Source: Pseudomonas sp. UBA5706
GTDB taxonomy: Bacteria; Pseudomonadota; Gammaproteobacteria; Pseudomonadales; Pseudomonadaceae
Direction: 5' to 3'
DNA: 20,639 bases
Assembly (NCBI RefSeq): GCF_002419965.1
Contig: NZ_DIHC01000059.1
Span: 1-20,639 of the forward strand
The notes under the pieces are model-generated. The model made no database searches and was not told where the DNA came from. It saw only the letters and a list, made by a program, of their open reading frames with translations. This document shows positions 1 to 7,797 of this stretch, piece by piece. Made by a program: the position numbers and the translations under genes. The stretch's first letter is position 1. Every line of letters begins with the position of its first letter.

Positions 1-19
1 CGGAGCGTGGGAACGATCA
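1..19. repeat. End of a dispersed Pseudomonas palindromic repeat
   Basis: The first 19 bases (CGGAGCGTGGGAACGATCA) match the terminal arm of a dispersed repeat common in P. syringae and P. fluorescens intergenic regions. The window cuts it off. A related arm in the same orientation, one base shorter, lies at 20513-20530. From here to the MFS gene at 268 I see no convincing gene: the small open frames at 7-201 and 231-416 have no family resemblance or clear ribosome binding site. Confidence 0.55.
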
Positions 20-267
20 CACATTCTGCATTTGCATCTGCTGTTGATACCGCGCACATAAGCCCGGACGAGAAAAATCGCGACTCGGGTGCAGGCCGAA
101 CGCAGGTGGCGATCCGGGAACAAAGGCCCCTTGGTCGATCAGGGCTTTTCCAGGTAATGCCTGCGCATACCCAACGATTCACACCCCGATTAAATCATTA
201 GCCTGCTTTCATTTCCGCTCATCACGGGCGATGATGACGCACTCCCACCGCGCCTGCGAAGAGTCCA

Positions 268-1482
268 ATGTCCGCCGCCCTGCCGCCCACTACGCAGCTT
301 CCGAATGCCAGCTCAATGGCAATCACCCTGCAAATCGTCTCCATCGTCCTCTACACCTTCATCGCCTTCCTGTGCATCGGCCTGCCTATTGCGGTCATGC
401 CCGGCTATGTGCATAACCAGCTGGGTTTCAGCGCCGTGGTGGCCGGGTTGGTCATCGGCTCGCAATACCTGGCCACGCTATTTAGCCGTCCGGTGGCGGG
501 CAGGATCTGTGACACCATCGGCACCAAGCGCGCCATCGTCTACGGCCTGGTCGGGATCGCCCTGAGCGGTGTACTGACGGTGCTGGCCGTGTTGCTGGAG
601 CACGTTGCCAACATCAGCCTGATCATCCTGGTCGTTGCCCGGTTGATCCTTGGCGGCTCCCAGGGACTGGTGGGCGTCGGCACCATCAGTTGGTGTATCG
701 GCCAGGTCGGGGCTGAACACACGGCACGCTCGATTTCGTGGAACGGCATCGCCTCTTACGGCGCCATCGCCATCGGCGCGCCCCTGGGTGTGGTGATGGT
801 TGATGCGCTAGGCTTCGTCAGCCTGGGGGTGGTCCTCGCCGGGCTGTCGATCGGTGCGTTGCTGCTGATCCGCAACAAGCCACCGGTGCCGGTGGTCCGC
901 GGGGAGCGGATGGCGTTCTGGTCGGTGTTCGGCCGGGTCGCCCCGTACGGCCTGAGCCTGACCCTGTCGTCCATCGGCTACGGCACGCTGACCACGTTTA
1001 TCACCCTGTATTACGTCAGCCGCGGCTGGGAAGGCGCGGCCTGGTGCCTGACGGTCTTCGGCATTTGCTTTATCGTCGCCCGCCTGTTCTTCATCAACGC
1101 TATCAACCGCTTCGGCGGCTTCCGCTCGGCCATCACCTGCATGTCGGTGGAAACCGTTGGACTGGTCGCACTATGGCTGTCGCCCAACACCACGGTGGCC
1201 TTGATTGGAGCAGGGCTGACGGGGTTCGGCCTGTCGCTGGTGTACCCGGCCATCGGCGTCGAGGCCATTAAACAGGTGCCCAACAGCAGCCGCGGCGCTG
1301 GTCTTGGCGCCTACGCGGTGTTTTTCGATCTGGCGCTGGCTATTGCCGGGCCGTTGATGGGCGCGATTGCGCTGGGCATGGGCTATGGCTGGATTTTCTT
1401 CTTCGCCGCGCTGCTGTCGATCCTTGCGCTGGGGCTGACCCTGTTGTTGTCGCGACGCCCTACCGTAGACACGCGGGTGTGA
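268..1482 (+). CDS. MFS transporter, YhhS/YfcJ-like
   Basis: A 404-residue major facilitator superfamily protein, the usual length for the 12-helix family. Hydrophobic segments run through the whole chain from about residue 17. The loop between helices 2 and 3 carries the MFS signature as AGRICDTIGTKR (about residues 77-88), with Gly, Asp, Gly and basic residues in the expected places. Overall character resembles the E. coli YhhS/YfcJ group, putative drug or metabolite efflux proteins of poorly known substrate. The ATG at 268 is preceded by a GAAGAG-like site. It stands alone: the next gene starts 92 bases downstream with its own ribosome binding site. The MFS assignment is firm; the subgroup is inferred from resemblance. 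Confidence 0.85.
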   Translation: MSAALPPTTQLPNASSMAITLQIVSIVLYTFIAFLCIGLPIAVMPGYVHNQLGFSAVVAGLVIGSQYLATLFSRPVAGRICDTIGTKRAIVYGLVGIALSGVLTVLAVLLEHVANISLIILVVARLILGGSQGLVGVGTISWCIGQVGAEHTARSISWNGIASYGAIAIGAPLGVVMVDALGFVSLGVVLAGLSIGALLLIRNKPPVPVVRGERMAFWSVFGRVAPYGLSLTLSSIGYGTLTTFITLYYVSRGWEGAAWCLTVFGICFIVARLFFINAINRFGGFRSAITCMSVETVGLVALWLSPNTTVALIGAGLTGFGLSLVYPAIGVEAIKQVPNSSRGAGLGAYAVFFDLALAIAGPLMGAIALGMGYGWIFFFAALLSILALGLTLLLSRRPTVDTRV

Positions 1483-1574
1483 GCGAACCCTGCACACCGC
1501 GCCGCACGAAAAGCTGAACTGCCCCGAGTCGGCCCGGTCGGAGCTAACACATCCCTCGCAAAAGGAGCGTGCGT

Positions 1575-2375
1575 GTGACCTGCGACCCTTCTGGTATCAA
1601 TATTCCCCCCGCGGACATGGCGGGCACGCGCGAAGTGCACAAGCTGCGCGTGCTGACCGTGAACACTCACAAGGGCTTCACCGCGTTTAATCGACGCTTC
1701 ATCCTGCCGGAGCTGCGCGAGGCCGTGCGCAGCACAGGTGCCGATCTGGTGTTCCTGCAGGAAGTGCTCGGTGGCCATGATCGCCACGCCACCCGCTACC
1801 ACGACTGGCCGCAGACGTCCCATTACGAATTTCTCGCCGACAGCATGTGGAGCGATTTCGCCTATGGCCGCAACGCGGTCTACCCCGAGGGACATCACGG
1901 CAACGCGATCCTTTCCAAGTACCCGATTCTGGAGCACCGCAATCTTGATATCTCGATCACTGGCCCGGAACGCCGTGGGCTGCTGCATTGCGTGTTGCAG
2001 GTGCCAGGGCATGAGCAAGTGCATGCAATCTGTGTGCATCTGAGCCTATTGGAGAGCCATCGGCAGTTGCAGCTGGATTTGCTCTGCACGCTGCTGGACT
2101 CCTTGCCCGAGCACGCGCCCGTGGTGATCGCAGGCGATTTCAACGACTGGCAGCTGCAAGGTAACAAACGCCTGGCGCGCTGTAGCTATCTGCATGAAGC
2201 CTTTGAGCGCAGTCATGGACGGCTGGCGAAAACCTACCCCGCCCGTTTTCCGCTGCTGCGACTGGACCGGGTTTATCTGCGCAACGCCACCAGCCATGAC
2301 CCCAAGATCCTCGGGACCCGGCCATGGACGCACCTGTCCGATCATTTGCCGCTGGCAGTGGAAGTTCATATGTGA
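1575..2375 (+). CDS. Endonuclease/exonuclease/phosphatase-family protein (YbhP-like)
   Basis: A 266-residue protein of the metal-dependent endonuclease/exonuclease/phosphatase fold (DNase I/sphingomyelinase superfamily). The expected motifs occur in order: VNTHKGF near residue 30 (metal-site Asn), FLQEV near residue 61 (metal-binding Glu), GDFNDW at 187-192 (catalytic Asp/Asn) and SDHLPL at 255-260 (catalytic Asp-His). The NTHKGF and RRFILPELR segments resemble E. coli YbhP, whose gene lies beside a cardiolipin synthase gene. No such neighbour is seen here. A GTG start at 1575 sits 7 bases after AAAGGAG (1561-1567). A GTG at 1569 is too close to that site, and the ATG at 1617 is an alternative. 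Substrate unknown; no signal peptide is evident. Confidence 0.85.
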   Translation: MTCDPSGINIPPADMAGTREVHKLRVLTVNTHKGFTAFNRRFILPELREAVRSTGADLVFLQEVLGGHDRHATRYHDWPQTSHYEFLADSMWSDFAYGRNAVYPEGHHGNAILSKYPILEHRNLDISITGPERRGLLHCVLQVPGHEQVHAICVHLSLLESHRQLQLDLLCTLLDSLPEHAPVVIAGDFNDWQLQGNKRLARCSYLHEAFERSHGRLAKTYPARFPLLRLDRVYLRNATSHDPKILGTRPWTHLSDHLPLAVEVHM

Positions 2376-2523
2376 ATGGGGGCTGCCACGCGGCCCGATG
2401 ACGTTCAGCCATTACGCCGCTTGTCCGGTAGTGCCCTGATTCTCTAAACCAAGTGCCGCTTGATTCATCCGATCTAGTGCGGGCCATTGGACTCGCCCAT
2501 CCAACAACAAGAGGTACGTGATC

Positions 2524-2718
2524 ATGGCTAATACCGGAAAATCGAACTCTGGCAACTTCGCAAACGATCGTGAAAAGGCCTCCGAGGCAGGTAAAAAAGG
2601 CGGTCAGGCGTCGGGGGGCAATAACGCTTCTGATAGTAAAGGCAAAGCGTCCACTGCCACTGAAAGCGGCAAAAAAGGCAACTCCCCGTCCAAAGGCGGC
2701 GCAGGCCGCAGCTCTTGA
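2524..2718 (+). CDS. KGG-repeat stress-type small protein
   Basis: A 64-residue, very hydrophilic, Lys/Gly/Ser-rich protein. It contains the KGG signature (DREKASEAGKKGGQASGG, about residues 16-33) found in YciG-like and Con-10-like general-stress proteins, followed by a second degenerate Lys-Gly-rich stretch. Such proteins are linked to stress or stationary phase and are probably disordered; their biochemical role is unclear. The ATG at 2524 has AAGAGG 9 bases upstream, which favours it over the in-frame GTG at 2518. A strong hairpin terminator follows 27 bases after the stop. Confidence 0.85.
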   Translation: MANTGKSNSGNFANDREKASEAGKKGGQASGGNNASDSKGKASTATESGKKGNSPSKGGAGRSS

Positions 2719-2745
2719 TGCAGCGCTGAATTTCAGCTGATCAGC

Positions 2746-2775
2746 AAAAAGCGAGGACCTGAGTTCTCGCTTTTT
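2746..2775. terminator. Bidirectional intrinsic terminator
   Basis: AAAAAGCGAG at 2746-2755 pairs with CTCGCTTTTT at 2766-2775. The stem extends inward by three more pairs, including one G-U, to a CTGA loop. The A-tract on one side and T-tract on the other suit termination in both directions: the KGG gene from the left and the acidic small protein from the right. Confidence 0.9.
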
Positions 2776-2796
2776 CGTGTCTGAAACACACAGCCC

Positions 2797-2973
2797 TCAT
2801 TCATCCGGTGCGATCAGCGGCACCGTGGCGTCGCGGTCGAACTGTGAACCCGGATCCTCGTTACCCGGATCGTTATCGACATCCACGTCCACATCTGCGC
2901 TTTCCTCGCTTGGGTGTGGGTCACCCTTTTCTAGACCGATAGCGTTCATGCGGTGATGCGACTGTGCGTACAT
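2797..2973 (-). CDS. Small acidic hypothetical protein
   Basis: A 58-residue hydrophilic protein, not assigned to a family. It starts MYAQSHHRMNAIGLEKGD and continues into an acidic tract with alternating Asp-Val (DVDVDVDND, about residues 29-37), then a NEDPGSQFDRDAT-like tail. Nothing suggests a membrane segment or export. The ATG at 2973 has AAGGAA 6 bases upstream, better than the long upstream extension of the same frame. It converges on the terminator at 2746-2775 and lies 52 bases downstream of the ClpP-like gene on the same strand, so the two may be co-transcribed. The pairing with KGG and Clp-like genes suggests a stress role, which is inference only. Confidence 0.65.
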   Translation of the reverse strand: MYAQSHHRMNAIGLEKGDPHPSEESADVDVDVDNDPGNEDPGSQFDRDATVPLIAPDE

Positions 2974-3025
2974 GGCAGGTTCCTTATGATTGAGGCGGCT
3001 TGTTTCACAACGTTGAGTGGCTTGA

Positions 3026-3589
3026 TCACACCTGATTTGCGTTGACGGTCCAGTGCACGGCACCTTCTGCGAACTGCAATTGTTCAACCCGATGGGCAAT
3101 GCCGCTGGCCAGGGAATCTTCGGCGCGTATGACCTTCTCTTCAGACGACAGGCAGCGGGCGATGTCCAGCGGATGCGCAGCGCCTTCGGTTTCGCTCAAG
3201 TAAATGTTGACGTAGCGCTGCAGGTCGTTGTCCAGGCTGCGCAGGTATTCGCGGATACGTGAGTGATCCACCGAGCTTTGATTGAAATACCAGCTCATCG
3301 GGTGAATCAGGAAGCGTGAATGAGGACAGACGATCCGCTCCTGCGCAGCCAGGAAGATGACGATGCCCATGGATTCGATATTGCCGCTGTTGAGCGCACG
3401 GATCGGCACGTTCAGCGACTTTAGAAAGTTGTAGAGGGTAAACCCCAGCGCAGTGCTGCCGCCTGCCGTAGACAGGTTCAACAGCAGCCCGGTCGCCCCC
3501 TTGTCGAGAGCCTCAAGGCAACGATCGCGCAGTTGCTCGGTGGTGCCCTGATCGATTCCACAGTGGAAATGGACGATGTGTTCGCTCAT
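3026..3589 (-). CDS. Stand-alone ClpP-fold serine protease
   Basis: A 187-residue protein with the ClpP/crotonase fold. LNLSTAGGS (37-45) corresponds to the ClpP substrate-strand loop INSPGGS. NSGNIESMG (67-75) carries the nucleophile Ser73 in an SMG context. RFLIHPM (92-98) carries His96. A C-terminal segment around SSEEKVIRAEDSLASGIAHRV (148-168) matches the ClpP region with the processing Asp. The divergence from housekeeping ClpP and the absence of a clpX neighbour suggest a specialised Clp-like peptidase. Whether it works with an ATPase is unknown. The ATG at 3589 has AAGGAGG 7 bases upstream. It diverges from the aldo/keto reductase gene across a 180-base gap that must hold both promoters; I identified no clear boxes there. 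Confidence 0.85.
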   Translation of the reverse strand: MSEHIVHFHCGIDQGTTEQLRDRCLEALDKGATGLLLNLSTAGGSTALGFTLYNFLKSLNVPIRALNSGNIESMGIVIFLAAQERIVCPHSRFLIHPMSWYFNQSSVDHSRIREYLRSLDNDLQRYVNIYLSETEGAAHPLDIARCLSSEEKVIRAEDSLASGIAHRVEQLQFAEGAVHWTVNANQV

Positions 3590-3769
3590 TGACGGCCCTC
3601 CTTTCGCGTTTATCTGCGCGGCCTCAGGCGTTGGAAAGCCCGCGCCCGGTAAAAGTTGCAGGGCAGCCGCGTGCCGAACTCCTGTTTGAATGGGCGATCA
3701 GTACACAACACCGGGCGCTGACTTAACAGCGCGCATCCGGCCCTTCATAACGCCAGACAGGACACCTTC

Positions 3770-4765
3770 ATGAGTCTGCACGACAAGATCATCGGCCGCC
3801 TCGGCTTTGGCGCCGCGCCCCTGGGCAACATGTTCCGCAACATCAGCGAAGAAGAAGCCGCTGCGACCGTCCGCTCGGCGTGGGACCAAGGCATTCGCTA
3901 CTTCGATACGGCGCCGATTTATGGCGCCGGCCTGTCCGAACAACGTTTGGGCAAGGCGCTGGCCCATGTGCCGCGTGACGAATACACCCTCAGTACCAAG
4001 ATCGGCCGGCTGATCAGCGATGAGCTCGACACTCAGGCACGCAGCGGGCCGTTCACCGAAGGACTGAAGAACAAGATCCTTACCGATTATTCGGCCGACG
4101 CCACGATGCGCTCCATCGACGCCAGCCTCAAACGCCTGGACACTGATCGTCTGGACATCGTGTTCGTCCACGACGTCGCCCAGGACGCCCACGGCGATGA
4201 ATGGATCGAGCACTTCAACGTCGCCCGCAAAGGCGCTTTCCGCACCCTCACCCGGTTGCGCGAGGAAGGCGTGATCAAGGCCTGGGGTCTGGGGGTGAAT
4301 CGGGTCGAGCCCTGTGAACTGACGCTGGATCTGAGTGAAGCACAGCCCGACGGTTTCCTGCTGGCCGGGCGCTATTCGTTGCTTGACCATGACCAGCCGC
4401 TGCAACGCCTGTTCGCCAAGGCCCGTGAGCACAACGCCGAATTCGTTGTTGGTGGGCCTTACAGTTCCGGCGTGCTGGTCGGTGGTCAGCACTTTGAGTA
4501 TCAGCAAGCGCCCCAGGCGATGCTCGACAAGGTCGCGCACATCCAGGAAATTGCGCGTCAGTATCAGGTCGACATCAAATCGGCGGCGCTGCAGTTCGTC
4601 CTTGCCAATCCGCTGGTGGCAGCGGTGATTCCGGGCGCCAGTCGTCCTTCGCGAATCGCAGAAGATCTTGCAGCGCTCAGCGCCCAGGTGCCCGACGGCT
4701 TCTGGCAGGCCATGCGCGATCAGGGATTCATCGCCGCACAGGCCCCGGTGCCGATGAAGGATTGA
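3770..4765 (+). CDS. Aldo/keto reductase, D-threo-aldose dehydrogenase-like
   Basis: A 331-residue NAD(P)H-dependent oxidoreductase of the aldo/keto reductase superfamily (a TIM barrel of about 320 residues). The catalytic tetrad is visible: Asp46 in FDTAPIYG, Tyr51, Lys77 in STKIGR and His134 in VFVHD. The C-terminal cofactor-binding part includes VIPGASRPSRI near residue 287. The N-terminal LGFGAAPLGNMF resembles the L-fucose/D-arabinose (D-threo-aldose) 1-dehydrogenase and pyridoxal 4-dehydrogenase subgroup, suggesting oxidation of a sugar or aldehyde. ATG at 3770, preceded by an ACAGGACA stretch. A repeat follows the stop, so it is probably monocistronic. The family is certain; the substrate is not. 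Confidence 0.9.
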   Translation: MSLHDKIIGRLGFGAAPLGNMFRNISEEEAAATVRSAWDQGIRYFDTAPIYGAGLSEQRLGKALAHVPRDEYTLSTKIGRLISDELDTQARSGPFTEGLKNKILTDYSADATMRSIDASLKRLDTDRLDIVFVHDVAQDAHGDEWIEHFNVARKGAFRTLTRLREEGVIKAWGLGVNRVEPCELTLDLSEAQPDGFLLAGRYSLLDHDQPLQRLFAKAREHNAEFVVGGPYSSGVLVGGQHFEYQQAPQAMLDKVAHIQEIARQYQVDIKSAALQFVLANPLVAAVIPGASRPSRIAEDLAALSAQVPDGFWQAMRDQGFIAAQAPVPMKD

Positions 4766-4788
4766 GATAACCGCTCTATCCCCCGGCA

Positions 4789-4854
4789 GTAGCAGTCCGG
4801 CTCGCCGTCGGCAGTGATGAGGCTGTCCTCACCGCTGGCAAGCCGGGCGGCTAC
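4789..4854. repeat. Degenerate paired REP (REPIN-like) hairpin
   Basis: An imperfect inverted repeat of about 66 bases between two plus-strand genes. GTAGC at 4789 pairs with GCTAC at 4850, CCGGCTCGCC (4797-4806) with GGCAAGCCGG (4837-4846; one mismatch), and AGTGATGAGG with the CCTCACCGCT segment. The right arm reads like a Pseudomonas REP (GCTGGCAAGCCGG). Two REPs facing each other form the REPIN arrangement. There is no T-tract, so it is not a typical terminator. The rest of the 4766-5033 gap shows nothing recognisable apart from the ribosome binding site of the next gene. Confidence 0.5.
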
Positions 4855-5033
4855 ACCTTGAAAGTGGCTGGCAATCGATGCGACAGCCGCCAATGGCAGC
4901 CGGACGCACCGGTCAAATCCACAAAACGTCCTGCCGTCTGTAATCTTCGCGTTGACTCAACTGTCATTTCCGTTAGTCTTGCCTGCGCACTGTATACAAC
5001 AACAAATACAAATAGCGCCGGAGATTGTCTAAC

Positions 5034-6542
5034 ATGACCGCTGACCACGCCCTTGATCCAGCCCTTGCCGTGTCTGCACCCGCCATCGACCAACCGGCGC
5101 TCAGTCCTCGCCTTTATAATCCCGACCTAGCCCCAAGCAGCCTGGAAGGTCGAACCTGGGGTGGATACAGTATCTTTGCCCTGTGGACCAATGATGTACA
5201 CAATCTTGCCAATTATTCCTTTGCCATCGGTCTCTATGCCCTGGGGCTCGGCGGCTGGCAGATTGTGCTGTCACTGGCTATCGGCGCGGTCCTGGTCTAC
5301 CTGTGCATGAACCTGACCGGCGATATGGGACAAAAGACCGGGGTGCCATTTCCCGTGATCAGCCGCGTCAGCTTCGGTATTTTTGGCGCGCAGATTCCCG
5401 CCATGATCCGCGCGGTGATTGCCATTGCCTGGTTCGGCATCCAGACCTACCTGGCTTCGGTGGTACTGAGGGTATTGCTCACCGCGCTGGACCCGGCGCT
5501 GGACAGTTACGATCACGACATGTGGTTGGGTTTATCGAGTCTGGGCTGGGTGTGTTTCGTCAGCATCTGGCTGGTGCAATTCGTCATCCTCGCTTATGGC
5601 ATGGAGATGGTGCGACGCTACGAAGCCTTTGCTGGCCCGGTGATCTTGCTGACTGTGGCCAGCCTTGCCGTCTGGATGTTCACCCAGGCGCACGGGCAGA
5701 TTGCCTGGTCCACCGGTGCGCCTCTGGAGGGTGTGCAGATGTGGCGGAGCATTTTTGCCGGCAGCGCGCTGTGGCTGGCGATCTACGGTACCCTGATCCT
5801 GAATTTCTGCGACTTTGCCCGGTCCGCTCCCAGCCAGAAGACCATTCGCAAAGGCAACTTTTGGGGGTTGCCGGTCAACGTGCTGCTGTTTGCGTTCATC
5901 ACGGTAGTCATCTGCGGTGCGCAGTTCTCGATCAATGGCCAGGTCATCCAAAGCCCCACCGACATCATCAAGACCATTCCCAACACCTTCTTTCTGGTGC
6001 TCGGCTGCATGGCGTTCCTGATCGTCACGGTGGCGGTGAACATCATGGCCAATTTCGTCGCCCCGGCATTCGTGCTCAGCAGCCTTGCGCCGCGCCACCT
6101 GACTTTCCGCCGCGCGGGAATGCTTAGCGCGACCATCGCGATACTGATCCTGCCCTGGAATCTCTACAACAGCCCGCTGGTGATCGTGTATTTTCTATCA
6201 GGCCTGGGCGCCCTGCTCGGCCCGTTGTATGGCGTGATCACCGCCGACTACTGGCTGCTGCGCAAGGGTTGCGTCGACGTACCCCAGCTGTATACCGAAG
6301 ACCCGGCCGGGGCCTATCACTACACTCGCGGGGTCAATCTGCGGGCAGTGTGGGCGTTTGTTCCGGCGGCGCTGATTTCGATCATTACTGCCCTGGTACC
6401 GGCATTCGAATCGGTCTCGCCGTTTTCCTGGCTGATGGGCGCGGCCATTGGCGCGGCGCTGTACCTGCTGCTGGCCGACCGCCGTAAAACCTTCAACGAT
6501 GTCAGTGGCCAAGCCATTGCCGTGCAAGATATCCAGCATTGA
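5034..6542 (+). CDS. NCS1-family permease (allantoin/hydantoin/nucleobase type)
   Basis: A 502-residue, highly hydrophobic protein of the nucleobase:cation symporter-1 family (usually about 480-520 residues, 12 helices). The N-terminal motif TWGGYSIFALWTNDVHNLANYS (residues about 41-62) is the family's substrate and cation-site region, and QKTGVPFPVISR (about 99-110) is typical of allantoin and hydantoin permeases of the PucI/Mhp1 type. The ATG at 5034 lies 10 bases after CCGGAG; a TTG at 5025 is too close. The racemase-like gene follows after 21 bases with no terminator, so the two are probably co-transcribed. Together they suggest uptake and handling of a hydantoin, allantoin or related N-heterocycle. 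The exact substrate cannot be read from the sequence. Confidence 0.9.
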   Translation: MTADHALDPALAVSAPAIDQPALSPRLYNPDLAPSSLEGRTWGGYSIFALWTNDVHNLANYSFAIGLYALGLGGWQIVLSLAIGAVLVYLCMNLTGDMGQKTGVPFPVISRVSFGIFGAQIPAMIRAVIAIAWFGIQTYLASVVLRVLLTALDPALDSYDHDMWLGLSSLGWVCFVSIWLVQFVILAYGMEMVRRYEAFAGPVILLTVASLAVWMFTQAHGQIAWSTGAPLEGVQMWRSIFAGSALWLAIYGTLILNFCDFARSAPSQKTIRKGNFWGLPVNVLLFAFITVVICGAQFSINGQVIQSPTDIIKTIPNTFFLVLGCMAFLIVTVAVNIMANFVAPAFVLSSLAPRHLTFRRAGMLSATIAILILPWNLYNSPLVIVYFLSGLGALLGPLYGVITADYWLLRKGCVDVPQLYTEDPAGAYHYTRGVNLRAVWAFVPAALISIITALVPAFESVSPFSWLMGAAIGAALYLLLADRRKTFNDVSGQAIAVQDIQH

Positions 6543-6563
6543 TCGCAAGCGAGCACATTCCCC

Positions 6564-7286
6564 ATGCGTATTTTGATCGTCAACGTGAACACCACCGAGT
6601 CGATGACCCGGACCATCGCCGAACAGGCGCGCAGCGTCGCTTCGCCCGGCACCGAAATCATCGGCCTGACCCCGCGCTTCGGCGCAGAGTCGGTGGAGGG
6701 CAATTTCGAAAGTTACCTGGCGGCGATTGCCGTGATGGACCGCGTGCTGTCTTACGACCAGCCCTACGACGCGGTGATCCAGGCTGGTTATGGCGAGCAC
6801 GGTCGCGAGGGTCTGCAAGAGTTGCTGGAGGTGCCGGTGGTGGACATCACTGAAGCGGCCGCCAGCCTTGCCATGCTGCTGGGGCACAAATATTCGGTGG
6901 TGACGACGCTGGACCGCGCCGTGCCGTTGATCGAAGACCGGCTGAAACTGGCGGGGGTGTTCGAGCGTTGCGCATCGGTGCGCGCCAGCGGCATGAGCGT
7001 GCTGGAGCTCGAAGAAATGCCCGATCGCGCACTCCAGGCCATTGCTGGACAAGCGGTGGAGGCCGTGACTCAGGACAAGGCCGAAGTGATCTGCCTGGGG
7101 TGCGGCGGCATGGCGGGACTCGACCAGTTGATCCGTGACCGCGCCGGGGTCCCGGTGGTCGATGGCGTGACCGCGGCGGTCGCACTGGCCGAATCACTGG
7201 TGCGTCTGGGCCTTAAGACCTCCAAAGTCCGCACCTATGCCACGCCACGTCCAAAGAAGGTGATCGGCTGGCCGTTCAGCCTGTAA
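6564..7286 (+). CDS. Hydantoin/allantoin racemase-like protein (Asp/Glu racemase superfamily)
   Basis: A 240-residue protein of the Asp/Glu/hydantoin racemase superfamily (HyuE/HpxA group, about 240 residues). It starts MRILIVNVNTT, the typical NxN strand, and has the domain-repeat motif ICLGCGGMAGL with Cys180 at the expected second catalytic cysteine. The first catalytic position, normally Cys in an ACFGDP-like motif, is Gly75 here (QAGYGEHG). It may therefore not racemise by the usual two-cysteine mechanism, or may belong to a subgroup with another activity. It sits 21 bases after the NCS1 permease gene, so a shared substrate is likely. The ATG at 6564 has only a weak upstream AAGCGAG site, consistent with coupling to the preceding gene. 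Confidence 0.85.
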   Translation: MRILIVNVNTTESMTRTIAEQARSVASPGTEIIGLTPRFGAESVEGNFESYLAAIAVMDRVLSYDQPYDAVIQAGYGEHGREGLQELLEVPVVDITEAAASLAMLLGHKYSVVTTLDRAVPLIEDRLKLAGVFERCASVRASGMSVLELEEMPDRALQAIAGQAVEAVTQDKAEVICLGCGGMAGLDQLIRDRAGVPVVDGVTAAVALAESLVRLGLKTSKVRTYATPRPKKVIGWPFSL

Positions 7287-7470
7287 AGGACCGCTTCCGC
7301 CCGCAGGGTGTAACAGCGATCTACCTCGCGATCTGATGCGAAGAAATGCACGGTGTCAGCAACGGCGCCGTCATCGGATTTACGACTGCTTCGCCGCAGA
7401 TCGCGAGCAAGCTGCGCGCCCATCGCCTGTTCGAGGATTCGCCCCTGCCCGGCAAATCGTTTAGTATCCC
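7287..7470. other. Intergenic region with degenerate REP-like traces
   Basis: No gene is supported here. A stretch near 7397-7420 (CAGATCGCGAGCAAGCTGCGCG) resembles a decayed Pseudomonas REP (ATCGCGAGCAAGCTCGC), and TCGCGATC occurs near 7327. The promoter for the downstream riboswitch leader should lie in this region, but I could not pick convincing -35 and -10 boxes. A 67-codon open frame at 7346-7549 runs into the riboswitch and is rejected. Confidence 0.35.
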
Positions 7471-7637
7471 CGCCGCCGGTTTCCACACGGAATTAATAGG
7501 GAATCCGCGAGCCTTCACGGCTCAAACGGAACTGTCCCCGCAACTGTAGGCGCTGAGCTTGCTTCATGTACGCCACTGGGTCACTCCCGGGAAGGCCGAA
7601 GCACGGCTGTGACGCGCCAGTCAGGAGACCTGCCGGC
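7471..7637 (+). promoter_or_regulatory. Cobalamin (adenosylcobalamin) riboswitch
   Basis: Conserved parts of the cobalamin riboswitch appear in order: AATAGGGAATCC (7494-7505), the core GGAACTGTCCCCGCAACTGTA (near 7529-7549), CACTGGG with GGGAAGGC (near 7574-7597), and the B12 box AGTCAGGAGACCTGCC (7619-7634). It precedes the ABC importer genes on the same strand by 160 bases. Such elements normally lower expression when coenzyme B12 is abundant. In the leader downstream, CGGGA/TCCCG (7667-7681) can form a hairpin. CTCCC at 7676-7680 is complementary to the GGGAG ribosome binding site at 7784-7788, so ribosome-site masking is possible. That control mode is inference. Confidence 0.93.
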
Positions 7638-7797
7638 ACGCATCAATCATCCACCGGCGGGGTGTCCGGGAAGGACTCCCGTGTGCGCCGCCGCCCTTCG
7701 CCAGTGCTGGCGCCTGCCTCGCCTATTCGGCGACACATCAGGGTGTGCTTTCCATTACCTGTTCGGTCCCCACTCAGGTTCACGGGAGAAGTCCTCG

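Noticed and set aside
7..201. 64-codon open frame at the left edge
   Set aside because: It begins inside a dispersed repeat and has no ribosome binding site or recognisable sequence.
2956..2984. Possible hrp box near GGTTCC at 2979-2984
   Set aside because: The CCAC half is absent at the 15-16 base spacing; the GGAACC string overlaps the ribosome site of the acidic small protein.
3698..4540. 280-codon minus-strand frame opposite the aldo/keto reductase
   Set aside because: The plus strand carries the complete aldo/keto reductase tetrad; the antisense frame is a shadow.
7609..7797. 63-codon N-terminal extension of the binding-protein gene
   Set aside because: It would begin inside the riboswitch. 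The ATG at 7798 has a good ribosome site and is directly followed by a signal peptide.
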